A model generated the notes under the pieces. That model did no database searches. It saw nothing but the letters and a program-made list of their open reading frames with translations, and was not told the DNA's origin. Below, piece after piece: positions 39,651 to 49,098 of a DNA stretch of 64,000 nucleotides. Made by a program: the position numbers and the translations under genes. Position 1 is the stretch's first letter. Each line of letters opens with the position of its first letter. Source of the stretch: Roseiarcus sp963753135 (GTDB lineage Bacteria; Pseudomonadota; Alphaproteobacteria; Rhizobiales; Beijerinckiaceae); the NCBI GenBank assembly GCA_963753135.1, contig CAVWBA010000022.1:4864-68863 (forward strand). Reading direction: 5' to 3'.

Positions 39651-40195
39651 CTAGCGCAGGCGCGATGCGCGGCGCAACGGTCGAACGCACTCGGTCAGGG
39701 AATTGTTCCCTGCTTCGTGCTGCGGGATGGGGAGCAGCGACTTCTCGTAGCGCAAAGCGGTCGCCCCGTCCGCGTAATAATGCGCGTGCTCGCCGAACTG
39801 GCGGAAGCCGCAGCTCTCGTAGAGCGCGATCGCCGCGGAATTGTCGTAGCGGACTTCGAGGGTGAGCGCCTCGCAGCGGCGCCGACGCGCGTAAGCCTCG
39901 CAAGCTTGCAACAACGCGCGGCCGACGCCGCGCCGAGCGAATTGCGCGCCAACCGCAAGCGAATAGATGCGCAAAGCCCGCGCGCCCTTGCGCAGCGAGA
40001 CCAAGGCGTAGCCCGCCAGTTCATCGTCGATGGTCGCCGCGATCACCGGCCGATGGGCGCCCTCAGAAATTCGCGCAAGGAGCGCCGCGAAACCCGGTCG
40101 CTCTCGAAGGATTCGTTCTCGAGCCTTGCAATCGCCTCGAGGTCGCGAGGGCGAGCCTCGCGGATGTTGATGCCGCTCCGGCGCCAGTTGTTCAT
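39651..40195 (-). CDS. GNAT-family N-acetyltransferase (one frameshift)
   Basis: About 181 residues. The N-terminus NIREARPRDLEAIARLENES is the first GNAT helix; after a frame change near 40075 come ELAGYALVSLRKGARALRIY, SLAVGAQFARRGVGRALLQA (the acetyl-CoA pyrophosphate loop) and LEVRYDNSAAIALYESCGF. This is a RimI-like ordering. The ATG chosen opens MNNWRRSG. It is the first gene of a run of three on this strand with the ATP-grasp ligase (115 bases) and the radical SAM gene. Confidence 0.78.
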
Positions 40196-40344
40196 GCTGA
40201 AAAAACCGGCTCCCTCGGCGCCCGCCCAAACGGCATGAGACGTCGCCTTAAAGCTGGCGCGCTCATATCCCCGTCTGTTCCCCGGCCGATGCAATCGCTG
40301 GGCCGGAGAGCCAGACGGCAATTCGAGAGGATCGGCGAAGGCCC

Positions 40345-41070
40345 TTAGGCCATGTATTGGCCGCCGTTGGCGGTCAGGGTCGAGCCGGTGATGAAGCCCG
40401 CGTCGTCGGAAGCGAGGAACACGACGCAGCGAGCGATCTCCTCCGGCTGGCCAAGGCGGCGTACCGGAATTTGGGGGATAATCGATTTTTCGAGAACGTC
40501 TTTCGGCACCGCCATCACCATTTCAGTCGCGATATAGCCGGGACAGATGGCGTTGACCGTCACTCCCTTGTTGGCGTTCTCCTGCGCAAGCGCCTTGGTG
40601 AAGCCGATGTCGCCGGCCTTCGCGGCCGAATAATTGACCTGACCCATCTGGCCCTTCTGGCCGTTGATCGACGAGATGTTGATGATGCGGCCGAAACCGC
40701 GCTCGCGCATGCCCTCGATCACCGGACGGCACATATTGAACAGGGAATTCAGATTGGTGTTGATGACGTCGCACCACTGGTCCGGGGTCATCTTGTGGAA
40801 CATCCCGTCCCTGGTGATCCCGGCGTTGTTGACGAGAATATCGACCGGACCCAGGTCGCCCGCGACTTTGGCGAGCCCACCCACGCAGTCTTCGTATTTC
40901 GCAACATTCCACTTGTAGACGTGCACGCCCGTCTCCGCCTTGAACTTGGCGGCGGCTTCGTCGTTGGAATGGTAGGTCGCCGCGACTTGGCATCCGGCGG
41001 CCTTCAACCCTCTGGATACGGCGGCCCCAATACCGCGCGTGCCGCCCGTCACCACTGCGACTCTCGCCAT
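40345..41070 (-). CDS. phaB: Acetoacetyl-CoA reductase PhaB
   Basis: A 241-residue short-chain dehydrogenase reducing acetoacetyl-CoA to (R)-3-hydroxybutyryl-CoA for polyhydroxybutyrate. VAVVTGGTRGIGAAVSRGLK (NADPH fold), NNAGITRDGMFHKMTPDQW, INISSINGQKGQMGQVNYSAA with the Ser/Tyr/Lys triad, and CPGYIATEMV are the PhaB signature. The ATG is preceded by TGGGAGGAA. It lies 50 bases downstream of phaA in the same direction. Confidence 0.95.
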   Translation of the reverse strand: MARVAVVTGGTRGIGAAVSRGLKAAGCQVAATYHSNDEAAAKFKAETGVHVYKWNVAKYEDCVGGLAKVAGDLGPVDILVNNAGITRDGMFHKMTPDQWCDVINTNLNSLFNMCRPVIEGMRERGFGRIINISSINGQKGQMGQVNYSAAKAGDIGFTKALAQENANKGVTVNAICPGYIATEMVMAVPKDVLEKSIIPQIPVRRLGQPEEIARCVVFLASDDAGFITGSTLTANGGQYMA

Positions 41071-41120
41071 GTTTCCTCCCAAGATTTTTTAACGCGCGCC
41101 GTTGAACCGGTGCGCGTGGA

Positions 41121-42299
41121 CTACCGTTCGACCGCCATCGCTATCCCCATGCCGCCGCCGATGCAAAGCGTCGCTAAGCCTTTTTTGGCGTTACGGCGCG
41201 CCATTTCGTGCAACAACGTCGTCAGAACCCGCGCGCCCGAAGCGCCGATCGGATGGCCGAGCGCAATCGCGCCGCCGTTGACGTTGACGATCGACGGATC
41301 CCAGCCCAGGTCCTTGTTGACCGCGAGCGCCTGGGCGGCGAAGGCTTCGTTCGCCTCCACGAGCTCAAGGTCCTTGACCGACCAGCCCGCCTTCTCCAGC
41401 GCCCTGCGAGTCGCCGGAATTGGCCCCGTGCCCATGATCGCCGGATCGACGCCCGCCGTCGCCCAGGCGACGATGCGCGCCATCGGCGTGAGCCCCCTGC
41501 GCTTGGCCTCGGCGGCGCTCATGATGACCAAGGCTGCCGCCCCGTCGTTCACGCCCGAGGCGTTGCCGGCCGTCACCGTCCCCTCCTTGGAAAAAGCAGG
41601 CTTGAGTTTCGCCATCGCATCGTACGTCGACCCGGCGCGCGGATATTCGTCGGCGTCGACGACGATGTCGCCCTTGCGCGTCGACACGGTCACGGGCGAA
41701 ATCTCCTCCTTGAACCGCCCTGCCTTTTGCGCCGCCTCGGCCTTATTCTGCGAGCCGACCGCGAAGCGATCCTGCTCCTCGCGGGTGATCTGCCACTTCT
41801 TGGCGATGTTTTCCGCCGTATTGCCCATGTGGTAGCCATGGAAGGCGTCGATCAGCCCGTCCTGCAGCATGGTGTCGACGAGCTTCATTTCCCCCATCTT
41901 GATCCCGCTGCGCAAATAGGCGGCGTGGGGCGCGAGCGACATCAATTCCTGGCCGCCCGCGACGATGATGTTGGCGTCGCCATTCGTGATCTGCTGGAGG
42001 CCCAGCGCAACCGCCCGCAACCCGCTGCCGCACAGTTGATTGACGCCGAAAGCGGTCTTTTCCTGCGGAACGCCGGCCTTCATCGCCGCCTGCCGCGCCG
42101 GATTTTGCCCCTGAGCGGCCGAGAGGATCTGCCCGAGGATCACCTCATCCACCTCGCCCGCCTCGACCTTCGCGGCTTCGAGAGCGCTCTTGATGGCGAC
42201 GGCGCCCAGGTCATGCGCCGGAGTCGAGGCGAAGGCGCCGTTGAACGAGCCCACCGGGGTGCGTTTTGCGCTGGCGATGACAATTTCAGAGGCGGGCAT
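41121..42299 (-). CDS. phaA: Acetyl-CoA C-acetyltransferase PhaA
   Basis: A 392-residue biosynthetic thiolase joining two acetyl-CoA molecules. The nucleophile cysteine is in NQLCGSGLRAVALGLQ (about residue 88), the histidine in NGGAIALGHPIGASGAR and the acid/base cysteine in LCIGGGMGIAMAVE. It opens the pathway completed by phaB; polymer synthase (phaC) is not in the window. A weak promoter-like pair (GTGACG, TATAGT, 16 apart) lies about 50-80 bases upstream. Confidence 0.95.
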   Translation of the reverse strand: MPASEIVIASAKRTPVGSFNGAFASTPAHDLGAVAIKSALEAAKVEAGEVDEVILGQILSAAQGQNPARQAAMKAGVPQEKTAFGVNQLCGSGLRAVALGLQQITNGDANIIVAGGQELMSLAPHAAYLRSGIKMGEMKLVDTMLQDGLIDAFHGYHMGNTAENIAKKWQITREEQDRFAVGSQNKAEAAQKAGRFKEEISPVTVSTRKGDIVVDADEYPRAGSTYDAMAKLKPAFSKEGTVTAGNASGVNDGAAALVIMSAAEAKRRGLTPMARIVAWATAGVDPAIMGTGPIPATRRALEKAGWSVKDLELVEANEAFAAQALAVNKDLGWDPSIVNVNGGAIALGHPIGASGARVLTTLLHEMARRNAKKGLATLCIGGGMGIAMAVER

Positions 42300-42502
42300 A
42301 TCGGTCTCCCTTTGGAGAAGATTGGCGAGAGCGCCGTAACTATACGATTTCTACACGATCCGTCACGTGTGGCGCTATAATTCTATATAGGCGCTGCAGC
42401 ACGACAGGGTTAGCCCAAGTCGCCCGAGCGCTCTCGCTCGGGCGACCGAGCCCCCGGCTTGGGGAAAGACGAGCACGCCCTGTCGGGAGCGGCCTTTGGC
42501 AA

Positions 42503-42577
42503 TGGTGGGCGATGCAGGGATCGAACCTGCGACCCCTCCCGTGTGAAGGGAGTGCTCTACCGCTGAGCTAATCGCCC
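42503..42577 (-). tRNA. tRNA-Val (CAC anticodon)
   Basis: A 75-nt cloverleaf on the minus strand with encoded CCA. The acceptor pairs GGGCGAT with ATCGCCC, the anticodon stem-loop is CTCCC-TTCACAC-GGGAG (anticodon CAC, reading GUG) and the T loop is TTCGATC. It lies between phaA and the oppositely oriented hisE. Confidence 0.95.
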
Positions 42578-42697
42578 CCGCCTCAAGGTCGGCCCTTTAT
42601 GGCCCCCGTGAGAGCCAAGTCAAGAAGCGGCTCGGCGCGACGAACCGGCTGCGGGTCTCCTGTTGCGGCGGCCCGCGCGGCGGGAGATAAGGGCGCG

Positions 42698-43051
42698 ATG
42701 GGTGAGAAGAACAGGGCAGGGGCGAGGTTCACGCTGGCTGAACTCGCGCAAACGATCGACGAGCGCGCCGATGCGAGCGCGGAGACCTCCTATACCCGCA
42801 GCCTGCTAGATAGAGGCGCAGCCCATTGCGCCCGCAAATTCGGCGAGGAAGCCATCGAACTGGCGATCGCCGCTGCGGCGCTGGATGAGAGCGCCGTGCG
42901 CGCCGAGGCGGCGGATGTGCTCTACCACCTGCTCGTCGTGCTCCGCGCGCGAGGCGTCGCGCTGTCGTCGGTCATGGACGAATTGGGCAAACGGTCTGCG
43001 CAAAGCGGGGTTGAGGAAAAGGCGTCGCGCACGAAAGGCGCCGAGAAATAG
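42698..43051 (+). CDS. hisE: Phosphoribosyl-ATP pyrophosphatase HisE
   Basis: A 117-residue histidine-biosynthesis enzyme removing pyrophosphate from phosphoribosyl-ATP. FTLAELAQTIDERADAS, SLLDRGAAHCARKFGEEAIE and ALDESAVRAEAADVLYHLLV carry the metal-binding glutamates and aspartate of the MazG-like fold. The ATG lies behind GGGAGATAAGG. It is followed 38 bases later by coaA, the order usual in this order of bacteria; the other his genes are not in the window. Confidence 0.93.
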   Translation: MGEKNRAGARFTLAELAQTIDERADASAETSYTRSLLDRGAAHCARKFGEEAIELAIAAAALDESAVRAEAADVLYHLLVVLRARGVALSSVMDELGKRSAQSGVEEKASRTKGAEK

Positions 43052-43089
43052 ATCCGGTCGAGCTCGCTGGCTCGAGTGAGGGAGTTCGG

Positions 43090-44047
43090 ATGAATCGCGT
43101 GGGGCTGCAATCGCTCGAGTTCTCCGTTCCGCCGCTTCACTCGCGACGAATGGGCCCAACTGCGCGCGGACACGCAGCTCACGTTGACGATCGACGACCT
43201 GCGCAAATTGCAGTCGACCCACGATCCGATATCGCTCGACGAAGTGGTCGCCATCTATCTGCCGCTGTCGCGGCTATTGGCGCTTTACGTTGCGGCGACG
43301 CAGGGCCTGTTCAAGGCGACGCAGCGCTTTCTCGGCGCCGACGACGGGAAGGTTCCCTACATTATCGGCATTGCAGGGTCGGTCGCTGCCGGCAAGTCGA
43401 CGACGGCAAGGGTGCTGCAGGCATTGCTGACGCGCTGGCCGAACACGCCCAAGGTGCAGCTCGTCACCACCGACGGCTTTTTGCGTCCGAATGCCGAACT
43501 GATCCGCCTGGGCATCATGGACCGCAAGGGTTTTCCCGAGAGCTACGACGGAACGGCGGTGCTGCGCTTCCTGTCCGCCGTCAAAGCGGGACAGCATAAT
43601 GTCGCCGCTCCAGTCTATTCGCACATCACCTACGATATCGTGAAAGGCGAATCGATCATCGTCGACCGGCCGGACATTCTCATCTTCGAGGGCATCAACG
43701 TCCTGCTGCCCAACCGCCTGCCCCGGGACGGCAAGGAGATTCCGTTCGTCTCCGACTTTTTCGATTTCTCGATCTTCCTGGACGCCGACGATACGTTGCT
43801 CGAGCAATGGTACATCGAGCGCTTCATGGGCCTGCGGAACACGGCGTTCCGTGACCCGCGCAGCTATTTCCGTCAATACGCCGACCTTAACGACACGGAA
43901 GCCGAAGCGACGGCGCGCTCGATCTGGCGGCGCATCAATCTTGTTAACTTGCACGAGAATATTCTCCCGACCCGGCCGCGCGCTGATTTGCTGCTGACGA
44001 AGGGCGCAAGTCACCGCATCGAAGAGGTGGCGCTGAGAAAGCTGTGA
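43090..44047 (+). CDS. coaA: Type I pantothenate kinase CoaA (one frameshift near the start)
   Basis: Phosphorylates pantothenate in CoA synthesis. About 319 residues. The P-loop IGIAGSVAAGKSTTARVLQ, TTDGFLRPNAELIRLGIMDR, FEGINVLLPNRLPRDGKEIP and NLHENILPTRPRADLLLTKG are typical. The frame in use from 43184 reads back through FTRDEWAQLRADTQLTL, the expected N-terminal text, but the ATG at 43090 is in another frame, so one indel lies near 43110. The stop overlaps the start of the next gene. Confidence 0.88.
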
Positions 44048-45048
44048 GCCTTACCCGACGATTTGCGCTGACTGCCTGCGGGTGCTTTCTCGGCCTGTTC
44101 ATGGCTTCTGGCGCCGAGGCCGAGCCGCCCGCGGCCTGCCACGGCTCGGATCTCAGCCAAGTCGAAGGGCTCGCCGCAGCCGAGGCGGCCCGCGCGGATG
44201 ACCTCGTCAACGGCGACGGGTTGCTCTGGCGCATCGAGAGGCCGGGGCTTGCGCCCTCTTTTCTCTTCGGCACCATTCATTCGACCGACAAATCCGCGCT
44301 CGAAGTCGCACGTCGCGCCGCGCAATTGATCAACGGCTCCAAGGTCGTGGCGACCGAACTTGGCGGACCCATCGATACGATTGAACGGGCCAACATCACA
44401 GCGGCGACGCTGGCAAAGGCGCTCGATCGCGATCATGACACGTTCGAGGGCGTCGCTTCCGCAGAGGACCGCGCGCAAATCGAGAAGCTCATTGCGGGTC
44501 TCGGATATCCGAAGGAATTCGCACACCACTTGAAGCCGTGGTTTCTCGCCATTCTGACTGCGATTCCGCTCTGTGAAGCGGAGCGGGAGGCGCAGGATCT
44601 CCCCGAAGTCGATCAGTTTCTCGCCCAGACGGCCAAGGACTTGGGCGTGAAGGTCATTGGACTCGAAACGCCAGAAGAGCAGCTCGACGCGATTTCCGCC
44701 CTGCGCCCTGAAATCGCAACGACGCTGCTGGCGCTAGCCGCGCGAAACCCGAGTCTGAATAATGACCTGTACGCAACGATGCTCAGGCTCTATCGCGAGA
44801 GCAGGCCGGCTGAAATTTTGCCTATCGCCGACGCCCTTGGAGGAATGAGCGAGGGGGAGCGCGCGGCGCAGGACGAATTCATGCGCGATCTGCTGCAAGG
44901 CCGAAACGCAACCATGGCTAGGCGCGCCGCGCCGGTTCTTGCTTCCGGCGGCGCGTTCATCGCCGTTGGCGCGCTACATCTCGCAGGCAAGACGGGTCTC
45001 ATCGAACGGTTCCGCGCCGACGGCTATACGGTGGACAAAGTCTGGTAG
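44044..45048 (+). CDS. Exported TraB/GumN-family protein
   Basis: A 334-residue protein starting at a GTG that overlaps the coaA stop. A signal peptide (ALTACGCFLGLFMASGAEAE) is followed by the TraB/GumN fold: FLFGTIHSTDKSALEV, VATELGGPID, and near the C-terminus SGGAFIAVGALHLAGKTGLIE. These motifs suggest a metal-dependent hydrolase of the family whose members include pheromone-shutdown proteins; the substrate is unknown. Confidence 0.85.
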   Translation: MSLTRRFALTACGCFLGLFMASGAEAEPPAACHGSDLSQVEGLAAAEAARADDLVNGDGLLWRIERPGLAPSFLFGTIHSTDKSALEVARRAAQLINGSKVVATELGGPIDTIERANITAATLAKALDRDHDTFEGVASAEDRAQIEKLIAGLGYPKEFAHHLKPWFLAILTAIPLCEAEREAQDLPEVDQFLAQTAKDLGVKVIGLETPEEQLDAISALRPEIATTLLALAARNPSLNNDLYATMLRLYRESRPAEILPIADALGGMSEGERAAQDEFMRDLLQGRNATMARRAAPVLASGGAFIAVGALHLAGKTGLIERFRADGYTVDKVW

Positions 45049-45182
45049 GAGGCGAGGACGACCTCGTGCCTCAAGGCGCCGCGAAGCGGCCTCGAAAGCC
45101 TGCCTTGAGCTCGTTCAAAGGGGACGCTCTAGGAAGCGCCAACGAGGCTGGGTTGGAGGCTTATGACAAAGGCGCGGTGACC

Positions 45183-45659
45183 CTATTTCTTGGCCGATTC
45201 TGGCGCTTCCTTCGCGTCGACCAGACGCATGCGCCATCCCTCGGCGTCGCGCTGATAGATTGCAACGATCCGGCCCTTGACTTCGCGGACACCGCCATTC
45301 GCTTGCGGCGCGTCGACGGAGAATTGGGCAATGCCGTAGCCACCATCGCCCTGGACGTGGACTTCGACGACTTTGATGGCATGGCCCCGGGCGCCGGAGG
45401 CAAAGCGCTCCATATAGTAGGTTTTGAGCGCTTCCTGGCCGCGCACCATGGCGCCCGAGGGTGAAAGCAGCACGCCGTCCGTGGCGTAGAGCGCCGCCAT
45501 TCCGGCAGGGTTCTTGTCGTTGTAATTGGCGTCGTATTGCCGTCCAAGCTCGGTCGCCGCCTGCATCAACTCCGACTGAGTGACGTCCGCCGCAAGCGAA
45601 GGGGCTGCGTTCGCACCGATTAGCAGGGCCAACAGGGAATGCGCATAAAGCCTCTTCAT
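45183..45659 (-). CDS. Exported SgcJ/EcaC-type (DUF4440, SnoaL-like) protein
   Basis: A 158-residue protein with signal peptide (LYAHSLLALLIGANAAPSLA) and a single NTF2-like domain: LGRQYDANYNDKNPAGMAAL, GVLLSPSGAMVRGQEALKTY, GYGIAQFSVDAP and REVKGRIVAIYQRDAEGWRM. Start chosen at ATG MKRLYAH with GAGG upstream; the frame extends further up but without a signal. Possibly a periplasmic binding or ketosteroid-isomerase-like role. No partner gene is adjacent. Confidence 0.8.
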   Translation of the reverse strand: MKRLYAHSLLALLIGANAAPSLAADVTQSELMQAATELGRQYDANYNDKNPAGMAALYATDGVLLSPSGAMVRGQEALKTYYMERFASGARGHAIKVVEVHVQGDGGYGIAQFSVDAPQANGGVREVKGRIVAIYQRDAEGWRMRLVDAKEAPESAKK

Positions 45660-45961
45660 CTCGGCCACGTCCTCAATCCTGGCTGGCGAAAATCTTCCAA
45701 ACGCTAGCCCACACAGAAGCGATGTAACGACGGCGTTGTCGCACACAGCGCTTCAGAACAGCAACGCTACTATCTTCCCGCCAAGCAGTCCTAAGCCCGC
45801 ACGTCAGAATAGCCGGGTCGGCATCCAGCAATCGAAACATACGTTGGCGGAGGCCGAAGCTCCAGGCAGCTCTCCATGGCGTCGAGGCCTAGCCGCCATC
45901 TGTCGATACGACCTTGCGGTGAGGGGATTGCTGCCACCGAATCCGCGACCCGAACCCTCGC

Positions 45962-46426
45962 CTATTCGGTCCCCGTGACATTGCCGACCAGCCGTAGCGA
46001 TTGCATCCACATTTCGATCTCGCCGGTTCCGTGAAAGGAGCCTACGCGCATGACTCCATTGATCGGGTGCTTGCCGGGTTTGGTCGCATGAAGGGGGATC
46101 TCGAAGACCAAGGAGTCTTCCTCCGGCGTCGCCGGCACCATCTTGCTTTCGAAGGCGACCCCATCGTCGAGCGAAGACAACGAGATCACCCGATTATTGT
46201 AGTGTCTGAGAATTTTATAGCCGTCGCGGATCTTGAGGGTTGCACGCAGGACAGCGGGCTCGCCAACCTTGGCCGTGACATCGCTCACTTCGATGACATA
46301 GGCAGGCGATGTCGCCGCGACGCCGAAGTCGTCGTCCGCGCAGGCGGGGCCGGCGGCGCCCGCGGCGAGAGAGGCGAAAACCAAACCGGAAAACGCTGAA
46401 GTCAGGGGAGCTCGGGTACGAAACAT
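45962..46426 (-). CDS. Small exported protein downstream of the alcohol dehydrogenase
   Basis: A 154-residue protein with a signal peptide (FASLAAGAAGPACADD). The mature domain looks like an immunoglobulin-type beta sandwich: VSDVTAKVGEPAVLRATLKI, LSSLDDGVAFESKMVPAT, DSLVFEIPLHATKPGKHPIN, GVMRVGSFHGTGEIEMWMQ. It starts 112 bases after the alcohol dehydrogenase stop and continues that gene's strand, so it is probably the last gene of the oxidation operon. A role as periplasmic accessory is inferred only from position. Confidence 0.65.
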   Translation of the reverse strand: MFRTRAPLTSAFSGLVFASLAAGAAGPACADDDFGVAATSPAYVIEVSDVTAKVGEPAVLRATLKIRDGYKILRHYNNRVISLSSLDDGVAFESKMVPATPEEDSLVFEIPLHATKPGKHPINGVMRVGSFHGTGEIEMWMQSLRLVGNVTGTE

Positions 46427-46537
46427 GAAGATATTTCCAAGGAACTACATGCCGACGTTTGGCAAAAGCGGACATTTGGCGAAAGCGCCAGCCGTCGCAT
46501 TTGACGGCTGGCTTGTTGCGGCGATGCCGTCCGCCGT

Positions 46538-48256
46538 TTACTTCTGAACGGCGAACACCCAGACCATGCCGCCTTGCGGCACGTCTGGGTTCCAACCAAC
46601 CAGATCGGCCATCAAGCTCTGGTTGAACGCAGCATCGACGCCCCAACCCGACTCCACTGCGATATATTGCACGCCGTTGACTTCAAACGACGACGGCGGC
46701 GCAATGATGCCGGAGTTGGTCTTGAAGTGCCACAACTCCTCACCCGACTTGGCGTCGTAAGCGCGGAACATGCGGTCGTTGGTGCCGCCGGCGAATACCA
46801 AACCGCCGGCAGTGCTGAGCGTCGAGCCCCAGTTCAGCGAGTTCGCGTACGTATCCTTCCATAAACGCTTGCCGGTGTTCACGTCGTAGGCTTGCAGCGC
46901 GCCGTAGAAACCCGGCTTGGTATCGACCGAGTAGCCCAGATCGGGAACCGCCACCCCGGTCCACCACTGGCCAGGAACGCGCTCCTCGACCTTGCCTTCA
47001 AACTTGTTGCAGTGATTTTCGTTGGTCGGGATGAAGGCAACGCCCATCTTCGGATTGTAGGACTCGAACGGCCAGTCTTTGCCGCCCCACAGTCCGGGGC
47101 AGAATTGAGCCACCTTGCCGGTGGCCGGCTTGTGGTCCATGTCGACGTCGGGGCGGCCGGTCTTCGGATCAATGCTCTTGAACACGTTCTGCGGAACGTA
47201 GCCTTCGGAGTCGAGGTAGGAGATGCTGCCGTCGTCGCCACGCTTCAGCCAGTACAGGTAGCCGTTGCGCTGCGGCGAGAAGAGTCCCTGGATTTCGCCG
47301 CCCTTGTTGAAGTTGACCAGCATCGGCGCATTCATCGCGTCCCAGTCCCAGGATTCGTTCTGGTGATACTGGAAGTGCCCCTTGATTTTGCCGGTGTCGC
47401 CATCCAGTGCGAGCGTCGAGCCTGTATATAGATTGTCGCCCGGACGCTGATCGCCGAACCAGGGCGAACCGTTGCCGACGCCCCAATAGATGAGGTTGTT
47501 CTTCGGGTCGTAATTGCCGGTCATCCACATGGCGCCGCCGCCGGTCTTCCAGGTGTCCGCCTTCTGCCAGGTCTCGCTGCCCGGCTCGCCTGGCGCCGGA
47601 ATGGAGTAGGTCCTCCATGCCTCCTTGCCGGTTTCGGCGTCGAACGCCGCGACATAACCGCGGATGCCAAACTCGCCGCCCGAGACGCCGACGATCACTT
47701 TACCCTTTACGACCAAGGGGGCCATGGTCAGGTAATAGCCTTGCTTATAGTCGTCGACCTTGGTTTCCCAGTCGACCTTGCCGGTCTTGGCGTCCAAAGC
47801 CGTCAACGTCGCGTCGAGCCCTGGCAGGAACACCTTGTCGCCATAGAGCGCTACCCCGCGGCTGGTGTTATGCAGCGCGGCGAAGCCCGCCGGATTCTTG
47901 TGCTTATAGCGCCACAAGAACTCGCCAGACGCGGCGTCAAGCGCCATCACCTGGCTGTAAGGCGTGGCCACAAACATCATGCCGTTGTTGACGATCGGAG
48001 GCGCCTCATGGCCGGAATCGACGTCAGTCGACACGGCCCACACTGGAACGAGATTCTTGACGTTTGATAGATTGATCTGATCGAGCGGGCTGTAGCTCCA
48101 GCCGGCGTAATTGCCGCGCGTCATGAGCCAGTTCTCAGGCTCAGGATTCGCAAGTCGTGCGTCGGTGACAGGCGTGTAGTCTGCGGCGTAAGCAACGCCT
48201 AAGACGCTCGCCGTCATCAATGCCGCCAAGCTGGCGCCTAAACATAGCTTCTTCAT
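46538..48256 (-). CDS. PQQ-dependent alcohol dehydrogenase, lanthanide-type active site
   Basis: A 572-residue periplasmic quinoprotein with signal peptide (SLAALMTASVLGVAYAAD) and an eight-bladed propeller. Metal-ligand positions can be read as E195 (GGEFG), N262 (GNGSPW) and D304/D306 (ESWDWDAMNAP). The Asp two residues after the catalytic Asp is the hallmark of lanthanide-binding XoxF- and PedH-type enzymes, whereas calcium-type MxaF has Ala there. The vicinal Cys-Cys pair near residue 128 of classical methanol dehydrogenases is replaced by AALHNTSRG. There is no C-terminal CxxCH, so it is not a quinohaemoprotein. Substrate is probably a short alcohol. It follows the Rieske gene by 72 bases. 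Confidence 0.9.
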   Translation of the reverse strand: MKKLCLGASLAALMTASVLGVAYAADYTPVTDARLANPEPENWLMTRGNYAGWSYSPLDQINLSNVKNLVPVWAVSTDVDSGHEAPPIVNNGMMFVATPYSQVMALDAASGEFLWRYKHKNPAGFAALHNTSRGVALYGDKVFLPGLDATLTALDAKTGKVDWETKVDDYKQGYYLTMAPLVVKGKVIVGVSGGEFGIRGYVAAFDAETGKEAWRTYSIPAPGEPGSETWQKADTWKTGGGAMWMTGNYDPKNNLIYWGVGNGSPWFGDQRPGDNLYTGSTLALDGDTGKIKGHFQYHQNESWDWDAMNAPMLVNFNKGGEIQGLFSPQRNGYLYWLKRGDDGSISYLDSEGYVPQNVFKSIDPKTGRPDVDMDHKPATGKVAQFCPGLWGGKDWPFESYNPKMGVAFIPTNENHCNKFEGKVEERVPGQWWTGVAVPDLGYSVDTKPGFYGALQAYDVNTGKRLWKDTYANSLNWGSTLSTAGGLVFAGGTNDRMFRAYDAKSGEELWHFKTNSGIIAPPSSFEVNGVQYIAVESGWGVDAAFNQSLMADLVGWNPDVPQGGMVWVFAVQK

Positions 48257-48327
48257 GCTTTCCTCCCTAATTAAGGCCGTCCCTTTTGGGATCGCGCCGC
48301 CCAGCGGGCCCTATCTCGCCCGAACCA

Positions 48328-48916
48328 TCAATCTGTTTGCCGACCGATCGGACCGTCAAATCCGCCTGCGACGATCAGAAGGCCGTTCTCGCTTTTCAGC
48401 GGCAGGCCTGCGAGCGGCATGGGCGCGGGCCCGAAGATCACCTTGGCGCTGTTCCTGGGATCGTAGGTGGAGCCATGGCATGAGCAGACCATGGCTTTTT
48501 TTTCGCTCGACCACTGAACCACCGGACACGCTTGATGAGTGCATATGGCCGAATAGGCGACAACGCCTTCGGCCGCGAGCTTGCGCGTCTGCTCGTCAAG
48601 ACCGTCGTCGCCGACGCGGACCAAGAGCACCAGATTGAGCGGCGTGCCGTCGCGCACAAGCCCTTTTGGGTCGGCTGGATAGGCCTGCAATTGCTCGCCG
48701 CCGAGTTCCAAATCCTCGACTTCGAGCGGGCTGGTCCTTCCTGGGACCGGTGAGAAAAACGAGATGATCGCCCGGCTGCGGCCCTTTTGCTGTCTCGTCT
48801 GGTTGATCGTCCGCGCGTGCTGGGATGTTCAACAAAGGATAGAGCGCGACCGCGGCGCCAAACATCGCCTGGCGCCGGCACAATTGCAGGCCGCCAAACT
48901 CACCACCGTCGGCCAC
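48328..48916 (-). CDS. Rieske 2Fe-2S protein (one frameshift)
   Basis: About 196 residues with an N-terminal Tat-like or Sec-like signal (LCRRQAMFGAAVALYPLLNI) and a Rieske centre: CTHQAC ... VCSCHGSTYDP, the two Cys-x-His and Cys-x2-His ligand pairs. The frame changes near 48735 between TGPRKDQ and PLEVEDLELGGEQL, one extra base. GTG start behind GGGAGGG. Such stand-alone exported Rieske proteins carry electrons; here the position between a molybdenum aldehyde oxidase and a quinoprotein suggests it takes electrons from one or both. Confidence 0.8.
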
Positions 48917-49098
48917 TCGCGTCCCTCCCTTAAGCTTACTCGTAGACTACGCGATCGTGATTGTCGAGACGTTGTGGCCTTGTTGTCAAGAGATGAAATG
49001 GGCTCTCACGAGCGCATCCCATTGGACGCGACGCCGCCACATACGCTGGGCGATAATGCGGGCCGGAAGCAAGTCCAGGCCCGCCTCTTGGCGCACCC

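Noticed and set aside
36019..40238. Long plus-strand open frames (486 and 743 codons) opposite the radical SAM and ATP-grasp genes
   Set aside because: They are mirror images of well-conserved minus-strand genes, carry no recognisable domains and have the histidine/arginine/valine-rich composition typical of antisense frames in GC-rich DNA.
45736..45978. 80-codon plus-strand frame between the SnoaL-like and small exported protein genes
   Set aside because: No ribosome-binding site and proline/arginine-rich low-complexity text.
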